A stretch of DNA of 5,843 bases. It comes from Chloroflexota bacterium. Its GTDB lineage: Bacteria > Chloroflexota > Anaerolineae > Thermoflexales > Thermoflexaceae. A model generated the notes under the pieces. The model saw only the letters and a list, made by a program, of their open reading frames with translations. It did no database searches and was not told where the DNA came from. The DNA is taken from assembly GCA_030550075.1 (NCBI GenBank), contig JAUQQB010000194.1, positions 1-5,843 on the forward strand, in the 5' to 3' direction. Of the stretch, positions 1-4,720 are shown in pieces. The position numbers and the translations under genes were made by a program. The number at the start of each line of letters is the position of its first letter. Within the stretch, counting starts at the first letter, position 1.

Positions 1-17
1 GGGCACCTTCGGTGCCC
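1..17. other. UUCG-capped hairpin at the left edge, possibly the end of an upstream transcript
   Basis: The first 17 bases form a perfect stem, GGGCAC (1-6) pairing with GTGCCC (12-17), closed by C(TTCG)G, a very stable tetraloop. No T tract follows, so it is not a canonical intrinsic terminator, and the upstream gene lies outside the window. It could be the terminal hairpin of a preceding gene or a structure ahead of the first pilin. Confidence 0.45.
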
Positions 18-93
18 GGCTCGCCCCCAAACCCCCAAGGGGCCAAAACCAAAAATCAAATCCGGATGAAGCAGTATATGCAGGAGGTGGGGG

Positions 94-267
94 ATGTTAG
101 GGTTGCTTCAAGCGTGGTTGTGGGTGCGGGAGAAGGGACAGGGGCTGGTGGAGTATGCCCTGATCCTGGTGCTCATCGCCATCGTGGTCGTTGGGATCCT
201 CACCCTGCTGGGCACCCAGGTCAGCACCGTGTTCTCCACCATTGTCAGCGCCCTCGGTGGGTCGTAA
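94..267 (+). CDS. Flp/Fap-type (type IVb) prepilin, copy 1
   Basis: This gene encodes a 57-residue prepilin, the structural subunit of a Tad/Flp-type pilus assembled at the cytoplasmic membrane. The start is the first ATG after the in-frame stop at 67-69. A strong Shine-Dalgarno AGGAGG at 82-87 lies six bases before it. Residues 1-15 form a short leader (MLGLLQAWLWVREKG). The expected prepilin-peptidase cut lies between Gly15 and Gln16, giving QGLVEY with Glu at +5 and Tyr at +6, the Flp family hallmark. The mature chain would be only 42 residues: a hydrophobic helix (about residues 19-40) and a short polar tail ending SALGGS. Its DNA is identical to copy 2 over 114-189. No Tad assembly gene (ATPase, TadB/C, peptidase, RcpA/C) is present here, so partners must be elsewhere. 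No convincing terminator follows. Family assignment is strong; the pilus's role is unknown. Confidence 0.9.
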   Translation: MLGLLQAWLWVREKGQGLVEYALILVLIAIVVVGILTLLGTQVSTVFSTIVSALGGS

Positions 268-348
268 CCCGCTTCATATCTTGAGGTTCGAGTTCGATGA
301 GGCTACCCGGATGGGGGTCCCGATTCTTCTCACCACTTTCGAATTAGC

Positions 349-447
349 TTGATGTAGGAGTTACGCAGTTGAAAGCTCTAAAGGTGGGACGGAATGGCCC
401 CACCCCAAAGCCCCCATGGGGAACGAACTGCGTAACTCCTGTTGATG
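349..447. mobile_element. MITE-like element with 15-bp terminal inverted repeats and a 6-bp flanking duplication
   Basis: AGGAGTTACGCAGTT at 356-370 is the exact reverse complement of AACTGCGTAACTCCT at 426-440. The element proper is about 355-441 (87 bases). Immediately outside it, TTGATG occurs at 349-354 and again at 442-447, as expected for a target-site duplication of 6 bp. The interior has a smaller stem (GGTGGG 383-388 with CCCACC 399-404) and the palindrome CCCCATGGGG (412-421). There is no coding capacity, so any transposition would need a transposase supplied elsewhere. Inverted repeats plus direct repeats are seen directly; calling it a MITE is inference. The source transposon family cannot be named with certainty. 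The alternative is a chance structured intergenic RNA. Confidence 0.65.
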
Positions 448-485
448 ATAAGGCCGTGCTCCGATTATAAGGGATCCACACTTTC

Positions 486-559
486 GTCCCGCTTTCTTCT
501 CTCTCCTCCCCACCGCCCTTTTAGGTTGTGGGGAGGAGAGATAAAGAAAGCTTAGGGAC
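486..559. repeat. Long imperfect inverted repeat (hairpin) between pilins 1 and 2
   Basis: A 14-bp perfect stem pairs 500-513 (pyrimidine-rich, ending CTCCCCAC) with 528-541 (starting GTGGGGAG), around a 14-base loop at 514-527. Pairing continues outward: after a C499/T542 mismatch, TT (497-498) pairs with AA (543-544). After a one-base bulge (A545), GCTTTC (491-496) pairs with GAAAGC (546-551). After a three-base bulge (552-554), GTCCC (486-490) pairs with GGGAC (555-559). No T tract follows on the + strand, and it lies over 200 bases after pilin 1, so it is not an obvious terminator. It may be a second small non-autonomous repeat, a structured RNA or a protein-binding site. Confidence 0.6.
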
Positions 560-797
560 CCAGATGGGTGCCTGTGGCATGCCTTCTCCCTCCGAATGCC
601 CGGTCACCACTTCTTGAAGATGGCCTTTCGGTGGCGGATTTCCCGAAGAGATGCCTTTCCTGAAAGACCCCCCATCCCCAGGGGACTTTACGAGACCTCA
701 GGAACGCCACGTATAACTTCACCCTAACCCCATGACCAAAGTCCTATTTTCCGAATCGGATTCTCAGGTATTCTTATGGTCAGAATAAACTAACTAT
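560..797. other. Intergenic sequence upstream of pilin 2 with no recognisable gene
   Basis: I see no credible coding frame, tRNA-like fold or strong repeat here. The base composition is less GC-rich than the genes to the right. A loose direct similarity exists between GATGGCCTTTC near 626 and GATGCCTTTCC near 651, too short to interpret. The promoter of pilin 2 is presumably in the last 60 bases. TATTCT (769-774) and TATGGT (775-780) are possible -10 boxes, but neither has a convincing -35 partner, so no promoter is called. Confidence 0.5.
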
Positions 798-808
798 GGA
801 GGTGACCT

Positions 809-982
809 ATGATTCGGCTACTGGAGCTGTGGTTGTGGGTGCGGGAGAAGGGACAGGGGCTGGTGGAGTATGCCCTGATCCTGGTGCTCATCGCCATCGT
901 GGTCATCGTCATCCTCACCGCCCTGGGCAACCAAGTCAGCACCGTGTTCTCCCAAATCACCAGCGCCCTCAGCGGGTCGTAA
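809..982 (+). CDS. Flp/Fap-type (type IVb) prepilin, copy 2
   Basis: This gene encodes another 57-residue Flp-type prepilin. The chosen ATG at 809 has an excellent Shine-Dalgarno GGAGGTGA (798-805) ahead of it; an ATG at 796 is in a different, non-conserved frame and overlaps this site. The leader is MIRLLELWLWVREKG. Cleavage before QGLVEY would leave a 42-residue mature pilin with Glu at +5. Differences from copy 1 are concentrated in the first seven residues and in the second half (VVIVILTALGNQ, then QITSALSGS at the C-terminus). The 76 bases 829-904 match copy 1 exactly, including every third codon position. The gene is closed by a strong intrinsic terminator 24 bases downstream, so it is probably a monocistronic transcript. 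It may be an alternative or minor pilin; which paralogue is the major subunit cannot be told from sequence. Confidence 0.9.
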   Translation: MIRLLELWLWVREKGQGLVEYALILVLIAIVVIVILTALGNQVSTVFSQITSALSGS

Positions 983-1005
983 CTGGTCTCCGCACCTTTG
1001 GGATG

Positions 1006-1046
1006 GAGGGCCGATCCGTGTGCGTCCGGATCGGCCCTCGCTTTTT
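1006..1046 (+). terminator. Intrinsic terminator of pilin 2
   Basis: A 13-bp perfect GC-rich stem, GAGGGCCGATCCG (1006-1018) with CGGATCGGCCCTC (1027-1039), encloses an 8-base loop and is followed by GCTTTTT (1040-1046). This is a classic Rho-independent terminator and separates pilin 2 from pilin 3 transcription. Confidence 0.92.
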
Positions 1047-1176
1047 CCGCGAATTCTGGGCCTTTTCTCCTTCTAAAGGGCCATAAGAAAAATAAGCGGC
1101 TGGCACGATGCAGCCATTGCTCGCCCTTTATTTCCTGACCATTCCAGGAATGATGACCCGCGTCCCATGCCTTGGC

Positions 1177-1206
1177 TTTACTATACTAAAAGACATGTCT
1201 TATATT
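1177..1206 (+). promoter_or_regulatory. Candidate promoter of pilin 3 with a palindromic operator-like site
   Basis: A -35-like TTTACT (1177-1182) and a -10-like TATATT (1201-1206) are separated by 18 bases within a short AT-rich patch that stands out from the GC-rich surroundings. The perfect 12-bp palindrome AAGACATGTCTT (1190-1201) sits in the spacer and touches the -10 box, where a dimeric regulator could bind. An alternative -10, TATACT (1182-1187), lacks a good -35. The palindrome is seen directly; promoter and operator roles are inferred. Confidence 0.4.
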
Positions 1207-1237
1207 TTAAAGAAACTCGTCCTCAGGGAGGCGAGCA

Positions 1238-1411
1238 ATGGTGAAGCTGTGGAAGGTATGGTTATGGATGCGGGAGAAGGGACAGGGGCTGGTGGAGTAT
1301 GCCCTGATCCTGGTGCTCATCGCCGTCGTGGTCATCGTCATCCTCACCCTGTTGGGCACCCAGGTGAGCACCGTCTTCTCCCGGATTACCAGCGCCCTCC
1401 AGGGTTCCTGA
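1238..1411 (+). CDS. Flp/Fap-type (type IVb) prepilin, copy 3
   Basis: This is the third 57-residue Flp-type prepilin. The ATG at 1238 has Shine-Dalgarno AGGGAGG (1225-1231) six bases upstream. The leader (MVKLWKVWLWMREKG) carries more positive charge than those of copies 1 and 2, and the site G|QGLVEY is unchanged. The 56 bases at 1269-1324 match both other copies exactly. Beyond that the gene is a mosaic: VVIVILT as in copy 2, then LLGTQVSTVFS as in copy 1, then a unique R49 and the tail ITSALQGS. The mature protein would be 42 residues, almost wholly hydrophobic, and the only one of the three with a basic residue. It probably joins the same Tad-type pilus. A GC-rich hairpin follows. Family call is strong; any functional difference from its paralogues is unknown. 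Confidence 0.9.
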   Translation: MVKLWKVWLWMREKGQGLVEYALILVLIAVVVIVILTLLGTQVSTVFSRITSALQGS

Positions 1412-1433
1412 TCCCCTTCCCCCAACCAACCGG

Positions 1434-1459
1434 AGCCGGGTTGAGTCAGGACCCGGGCT
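1434..1459 (+). other. Stem-loop directly upstream of the pilin 3 terminator-like hairpin
   Basis: AGCC/GGGT (1434-1441) pairs with ACCC/GGGCT (1451-1459) with one bulged G (1455) and a 9-base loop. With the next hairpin starting at 1462, two stem-loops are stacked in tandem after pilin 3. This could stabilise the small pilin mRNA against 3' decay, which is inference. Confidence 0.4.
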
Positions 1460-1461
1460 TC

Positions 1462-1499
1462 AGAAGGCGCTGGGGCGTGATGGCTCCAGCGCCTTCTTC
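1462..1499 (+). terminator. Terminator-like hairpin after pilin 3
   Basis: A 12-bp perfect stem, AGAAGGCGCTGG (1462-1473) with CCAGCGCCTTCT (1486-1497), encloses a 12-base loop. The following bases are TCGTATTACT, so the T tract is weak and interrupted. It ends only 25 bases before the start of the toroid gene, and no clear promoter lies between. It may be a leaky terminator allowing read-through from pilin 3. Confidence 0.65.
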
Positions 1500-1522
1500 G
1501 TATTACTGACGCTGAAGGGATC

Positions 1523-2428
1523 ATGACACGGCCTTCTCCTTGCCGGCTGCACGAGATCCATACCCTGGAATTTCTGAAACGCGCTCAGAACCCGGACGGC
1601 GGGTGGGGCTATGGCCTCCAGCGTCGCTCCATGACCGAGCCCACCAGCGCGGTCCTCCTCGCGATGGCGGAGCTCCTCGAGCGCCCGGCCGTCGCCGCCG
1701 GACGTGCATGGCTGCAACGCGCGCAGCATCGAGATGGCGGTTGGGGGCTGGATCTCGAAGACCCGGATAGCAGCTGGCCCACCGCCTGGGCAGTCCTAAC
1801 GCTGGCCCGCTGGGATCCCGCGGCGTTAGAGGTGGTCCGGGGTGTCCGATGGCTCCTTCAGGCTCCAGTGCTCCGGCTCCAGACCGATGAGCTAACGGCA
1901 GAGGTGTATCGAAGCCTGAGGATCGACCCCTCGTTGCGAGGCTGGCCATGGCGCCCCGGCGAGGCCTCATGGGTGGAGCCGACGGCGCTCACCCTGCTGG
2001 CGTTGCACGCAGCCTCCGCGACCGCCGAACATGGGGAACGGATCGCGGAGGCCATCCGCTACCTGAGCGATCGCCGCTGTCAGGGAGGGGGCTGGAACTT
2101 CGGCAATCCCTTTATGCTCGGCGCCTACCTCCCGCCCCGCCCCCATCCCACGGCCTGGGCGCTCCTCGCCCTCCATATCCTGGCTCCTCCGGCGATCCGC
2201 CCGGAGGACATCGAGGCGCTGCGCGTGGAGATGCATCGGGATGGCGGAGCGATGGCCCTGGCCCTGGGGATCATGGCCCTGGAGGCCATCGGGGTGGAAG
2301 ACCGAGAAGCCCGGGAACGCCTGACGGCCATGCAGCAGCCCGATGGGAGCTGGGAGGAAAGCCCCTATACCACCGCCCTGGCGTGGATGGCCCTTCACGG
2401 AGGATGGCCATGGCGGCGCCGCGATTGA
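1523..2428 (+). CDS. Short alpha-alpha toroid protein with squalene-cyclase/prenyltransferase repeats
   Basis: The 301-residue product carries the QW-type repeats of the terpenoid cyclase/protein prenyltransferase toroid fold. They are AQNPDGGWGYG (21-31), AQHRDGGWGLDLEDPDSSW (67-85) followed by PTAWAVLTL, CQGGGWNFGNPFMLGAYLPP (186-205) followed by PTAWALLAL, and QQPDGSWEESPYTTALAWMAL (271-291). Bacterial squalene-hopene cyclases are about twice this length and need an acidic DxDD motif, which I do not find. EDPDSSWPTAW is a repeat motif, not that site. Nor do I see the zinc ligands of protein prenyltransferases. It has no signal peptide, so it is probably cytosolic or peripheral, and likely a single toroid whose ligand is unknown. 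ATG 1523 is the only start between the in-frame stop at 1478 and the first repeat; its ribosome site (GAAGGGA, 1514-1520) is close and moderate. It overlaps the DUF362 gene by 19 bases. Fold assignment is strong; function is unassigned. Confidence 0.85.
   Translation: MTRPSPCRLHEIHTLEFLKRAQNPDGGWGYGLQRRSMTEPTSAVLLAMAELLERPAVAAGRAWLQRAQHRDGGWGLDLEDPDSSWPTAWAVLTLARWDPAALEVVRGVRWLLQAPVLRLQTDELTAEVYRSLRIDPSLRGWPWRPGEASWVEPTALTLLALHAASATAEHGERIAEAIRYLSDRRCQGGGWNFGNPFMLGAYLPPRPHPTAWALLALHILAPPAIRPEDIEALRVEMHRDGGAMALALGIMALEAIGVEDREARERLTAMQQPDGSWEESPYTTALAWMALHGGWPWRRRD
2399..2403 (+). promoter_or_regulatory. Ribosome binding site that fixes the DUF362 start
   Basis: GGAGG lies inside the end of the toroid gene. 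It directly abuts ATG 2404 (zero spacing) but is six bases from ATG 2410, so the second ATG is the better start. Confidence 0.7.
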
Positions 2429-3426
2429 CCCGGCGGGCTCTGTTGCGGTTATTGCTCCTGGCCGGCGTCGGCGGCGGTCTGGCGATCGCTGAGCGTCGCA
2501 CCCGGCCGGCTGGCTTACGGACGTTTCTGGGCTGGATCCTGCGGGGCTGGCGGCGGCGGGTCGAGCCGCCTGCGGTGGTCGCCCTGGGCGCTTCGCTGTC
2601 TTATGATGAAAAGCTCCTGCGGGATGCGCTGGCCGAGCTGTGGTCTCAGGCCGGGATGCCGGATGTCGCAGGCAAGCGGATCCTGATCAAACCGAATCTC
2701 ATCGAATGGATCGAGGGGCGTCCCCTGGTCACCGCGCCGGAAGTGGTGGGCGCTGTGATCGATCTCCTGCGCGCCCGAGGAGCCAGTGAAATCGTCGTCG
2801 GTGAAGGTCCGGGGTTCCGGCGGGATGCAGGACCCGTGGTGGCTCAAAGCGGTCTGGAAGCGGTGATCGCCCGCCGGAACATCCCCTTTGTCGATCTCAA
2901 CTATGACGATCCCCAGCCCGTCTCTCCACGGGATGGCTGGTTCCCCGGACGATCCCACCTGTGGTTGCCCCGCCATGTCATCGAGGCGGATCTCATCGTC
3001 TCGGTGGCCAAGCTTAAGACCCACCACTGGGCGGGGGTCACGTTGAGCCTGAAGAATCTCTTCGGGGTCATACCGGGGATCTGCTACGGATGGCCCAAGA
3101 ACATGCTCCACGTCAACGGCATCACCCCGAGCATCCTGGGTCTGAAGCAGGCCCTGCCGCCGGTGGTCAGCGTGGTGGATGGGATCGTGGGAATGGAGGG
3201 CGATGGCCCTCTGTTCGGGACGCCGGTGCCCCATGGAATGCTGGCGGTGGGAAGGGATCCACTGGCGGTGGATATCACGTGCGCCCGGCTGATGGGCTTC
3301 GAGCCGGATGAGATCGAGCATCTGTCATGGGGGATCTGGACCGGCATCGGCCAGGGGGTTCACATCGAGATCCGGGGTGCCTCGATCCAGGCCCTGCGCC
3401 GTCGATACCGGCGTCCCCCACGTTAG
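2410..3426 (+). CDS. DUF362 domain protein with N-terminal twin-arginine-like signal or anchor
   Basis: The 338-residue product matches the DUF362 (PF04015) pattern: KRILIKPNLIEW (89-100), an Asp/Glu/Gly-rich turn IVVGEGPGFRRDAG (128-141), ADLIVSVAKLKTHHWAGVTL (193-212) and SLKNLFGVIPG (213-223), VVDGIVGMEGDGPLFG (255-270) and GRDPLAVDITCARLMG (281-296). The biochemical role of the family is not established to my knowledge. There is no ferredoxin-type cysteine cluster; only Cys225 and Cys291 are present. The N-terminus has TRRALLR (7-13) then a hydrophobic stretch to about residue 27, resembling a Tat signal or a membrane anchor. Arg-rich segments follow at 29-50 and at the extreme C-terminus (330-338). 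The frame stays open far upstream of the chosen start, but that part is an out-of-frame reading of the toroid gene. Overlap and shared strand imply co-translation with the toroid protein. Confidence 0.85.
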   Translation: MAAPRLTRRALLRLLLLAGVGGGLAIAERRTRPAGLRTFLGWILRGWRRRVEPPAVVALGASLSYDEKLLRDALAELWSQAGMPDVAGKRILIKPNLIEWIEGRPLVTAPEVVGAVIDLLRARGASEIVVGEGPGFRRDAGPVVAQSGLEAVIARRNIPFVDLNYDDPQPVSPRDGWFPGRSHLWLPRHVIEADLIVSVAKLKTHHWAGVTLSLKNLFGVIPGICYGWPKNMLHVNGITPSILGLKQALPPVVSVVDGIVGMEGDGPLFGTPVPHGMLAVGRDPLAVDITCARLMGFEPDEIEHLSWGIWTGIGQGVHIEIRGASIQALRRRYRRPPR

Positions 3427-3431
3427 GGGTT

Positions 3432-3455
3432 AGGACAACTGCGAGCAGTTGTCCT
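3432..3455. repeat. Perfect 11-bp inverted repeat after the DUF362 gene
   Basis: AGGACAACTGC (3432-3442) is the exact reverse complement of GCAGTTGTCCT (3445-3455), with only GA between. It begins five bases after the DUF362 stop codon. No T tract follows. It could be a Rho-dependent or weak terminator hairpin, an mRNA-stabilising hairpin, or a dyad bound by a protein dimer. Confidence 0.6.
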
Positions 3456-3467
3456 GTCGAGGAATGG

Positions 3468-3503
3468 GCGCCGATCCCCCTCATCACTGAGGAGGATCGG
3501 CGC
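3468..3503 (+). other. Second hairpin in the gap before the mannosyltransferase gene
   Basis: A 10-bp stem, GCGCCGATCC (3468-3477) with GGATCGGCGC (3494-3503), is extended past a C/A mismatch by CCTC (3479-3482) with GAGG (3489-3492), leaving a 6-base loop. No T tract follows. Together with the dyad at 3432-3455 it structures the 154-base gap and may separate, or differentially stabilise, the toroid/DUF362 and glycosyltransferase messages. Confidence 0.55.
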
Positions 3504-3569
3504 GAGGACCGGTGGCGCCCGGCCGGAACTCTGGCTTTCGAGCGGTCTCCAGTGGGCATCTTTCACGCC

Positions 3570-3574
3570 GAGGG
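3570..3574 (+). promoter_or_regulatory. Ribosome binding site that fixes the mannosyltransferase start
   Basis: GAGGG lies six bases before ATG 3581. The frame is open further upstream to an ATG at 3512, but that extension is Arg/Ser-rich, crosses the hairpin region's edge and has no comparable ribosome site. Confidence 0.65.
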
Positions 3575-3580
3575 AATGGC

Positions 3581-4720
3581 ATGATCGGGATCTGGATCCT
3601 GACGCTGATCCTGACCCGACTGGAGGCGGCCTGGCTTTCGACGCTGCGGCCGCTGACGCCTCTGGAGCAGTCCCTCCCGGCCTGGCCGCCAACTTCGCCC
3701 CTCTCAGTCTGGCTGGAGCGGGTCCTGATCGCCCCCTGGGCCCGGTGGGACGCCCACTGGTATGCGCGGATCATCGAGCAGGGCTACCGGGCCGGGGATG
3801 GGACCACACAGTTCTATCCGCTGTATCCGCTGCTGGCCATGCTGCTGACCCACCTGGGGCTGCCCCCAATGGCCGCCCTGACGCTGGTGAGCCTGATGGC
3901 GGGCCTGGGCGCGGTCCTTTTGTTCGAGCGTCTGGCCCGGCAGGCGATGGACTCGGTGTGGGCGCGCCGGGCGACGCTGGCCTTTATGTTGTTCCCGACC
4001 GGCTTTGTGCTCTTCGCCCCCTATTCCGAGGCGCTCTTCCTGCTTTGCGCCCTCGGGAGCCTTTCCGCCGCCCGGAACGGCCGCTGGGCCCTCGCCGGGC
4101 TGGCCGCGGCCCTCGCGACGCTCACCCGACCCCAGGGGCTGTTCCTCCTGCCCCTTCTGGGATGGACCCTCTGGCGGATGCGCAGCCCGGGGCGCGCCTT
4201 TGGGACCCTGCTCCTTCCAATCCTGGCGCTGGCCGGGTGGTCACTGGTTCGGATCGCTCTGATCGACGGCCTTCCGCCGCTGGGAGAGGGTCTGAACGCC
4301 TGGATCTACGCCTTGCTCCTCTCTCCTCATGCAAACCAGGTCGTCCCCATCCAGGCCTTCATGTGGCCATGGGAGGCGATGGGACGGGCGATCGGCAAGC
4401 TCCTTCGGGGACCGGATGTCGATCTCGTGGCGAATCTGATCCTGGCCGCGTGGTTCCTCATCCTGACCGTCAGGGCATGGCCGTGGATGGATCGCGGCGA
4501 GCAAGTTTACACGCTTGCCGTCGCCCTGTCGGCCTTTAGCTACCATACCGGGCCGGTGCACCCCTATATGGGGTTGCCCCGCCATCTCTGGATCGCCTTC
4601 CCGGTCTTCCTGGCGCTGGGGCGCTCCCAATCCGCCTTCGCGAGCATCGTTCCCGCCGTTCAGATCCCGGCGTTCTTTTTCATGATCATCCCCTATATTC
4701 TGGAAGCGTGGGTGCCATGA
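3581..4720 (+). CDS. PIG-V-like GT-C mannosyltransferase (integral membrane)
   Basis: The 379-residue polytopic membrane protein resembles the PIG-V family (PF04188; GT76-like). Eukaryotic members add a mannose from dolichol-phosphate-mannose to GPI precursors; bacterial relatives are thought to use polyprenyl-phosphate sugars on the outer membrane face. Supporting motifs are RWDAHWY (55-61, likely holding the catalytic Asp57 in the first large loop), FYPLYPLL (78-85), FPTGFVLFAPYSEALFLL (138-155), TRPQGL (182-187) and GLPRHLWIAFP (331-341). Hydrophobic helices are spread over the length, roughly 80-93, 97-117, 130-160, 167-198, 205-228, 283-299, 308-320, 332-346 and 353-373. Length is normal for bacterial members. 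The stop overlaps the next start as ATGA, implying coupling with the GT87-like gene. The acceptor is not evident; a glycolipid or a surface glycan are both possible. Family confidence is high, the sugar identity less so. Confidence 0.85.
   Translation: MIGIWILTLILTRLEAAWLSTLRPLTPLEQSLPAWPPTSPLSVWLERVLIAPWARWDAHWYARIIEQGYRAGDGTTQFYPLYPLLAMLLTHLGLPPMAALTLVSLMAGLGAVLLFERLARQAMDSVWARRATLAFMLFPTGFVLFAPYSEALFLLCALGSLSAARNGRWALAGLAAALATLTRPQGLFLLPLLGWTLWRMRSPGRAFGTLLLPILALAGWSLVRIALIDGLPPLGEGLNAWIYALLLSPHANQVVPIQAFMWPWEAMGRAIGKLLRGPDVDLVANLILAAWFLILTVRAWPWMDRGEQVYTLAVALSAFSYHTGPVHPYMGLPRHLWIAFPVFLALGRSQSAFASIVPAVQIPAFFFMIIPYILEAWVP

Noticed and set aside
1131..1151. Small inverted repeat TTCCTG...CAGGAA upstream of pilin 3
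   Set aside because: A 6-bp stem with a 7-base loop is expected often by chance, and it has no position-specific support.
12..1509. Three open frames that all encode a shared peptide containing GEGTGAGGVCPDPGAHR, which looks like a repeated novel protein family
   Set aside because: They are out-of-frame readings of the conserved pilin core. The true frames have strong ribosome sites, equal lengths of 57 residues and the Flp cleavage motif.
1948..2409. A 154-residue N-terminal extension of the DUF362 protein
   Set aside because: It overlaps the whole second half of the toroid gene in another frame, is Pro/Gly/Arg-rich without domain signal, and the ribosome site at 2399-2403 supports a start at 2410.
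1523..2428. Calling the toroid gene a squalene-hopene cyclase
   Set aside because: It is about half the normal length and lacks the DxDD catalytic motif; only the structural repeats are present.
2515..3321. A 268-residue minus-strand frame opposite the DUF362 gene
   Set aside because: Its His/Arg/Pro/Gln-rich translation shows no domain, and the plus strand carries clear DUF362 motifs over the same bases. Such antisense frames are common in GC-rich DNA.
3512..3580. A longer start for the mannosyltransferase
   Set aside because: The extra 23 residues are polar and unlike the family, whereas ATG 3581 has GAGGG six bases upstream and opens directly into the hydrophobic N-terminus.
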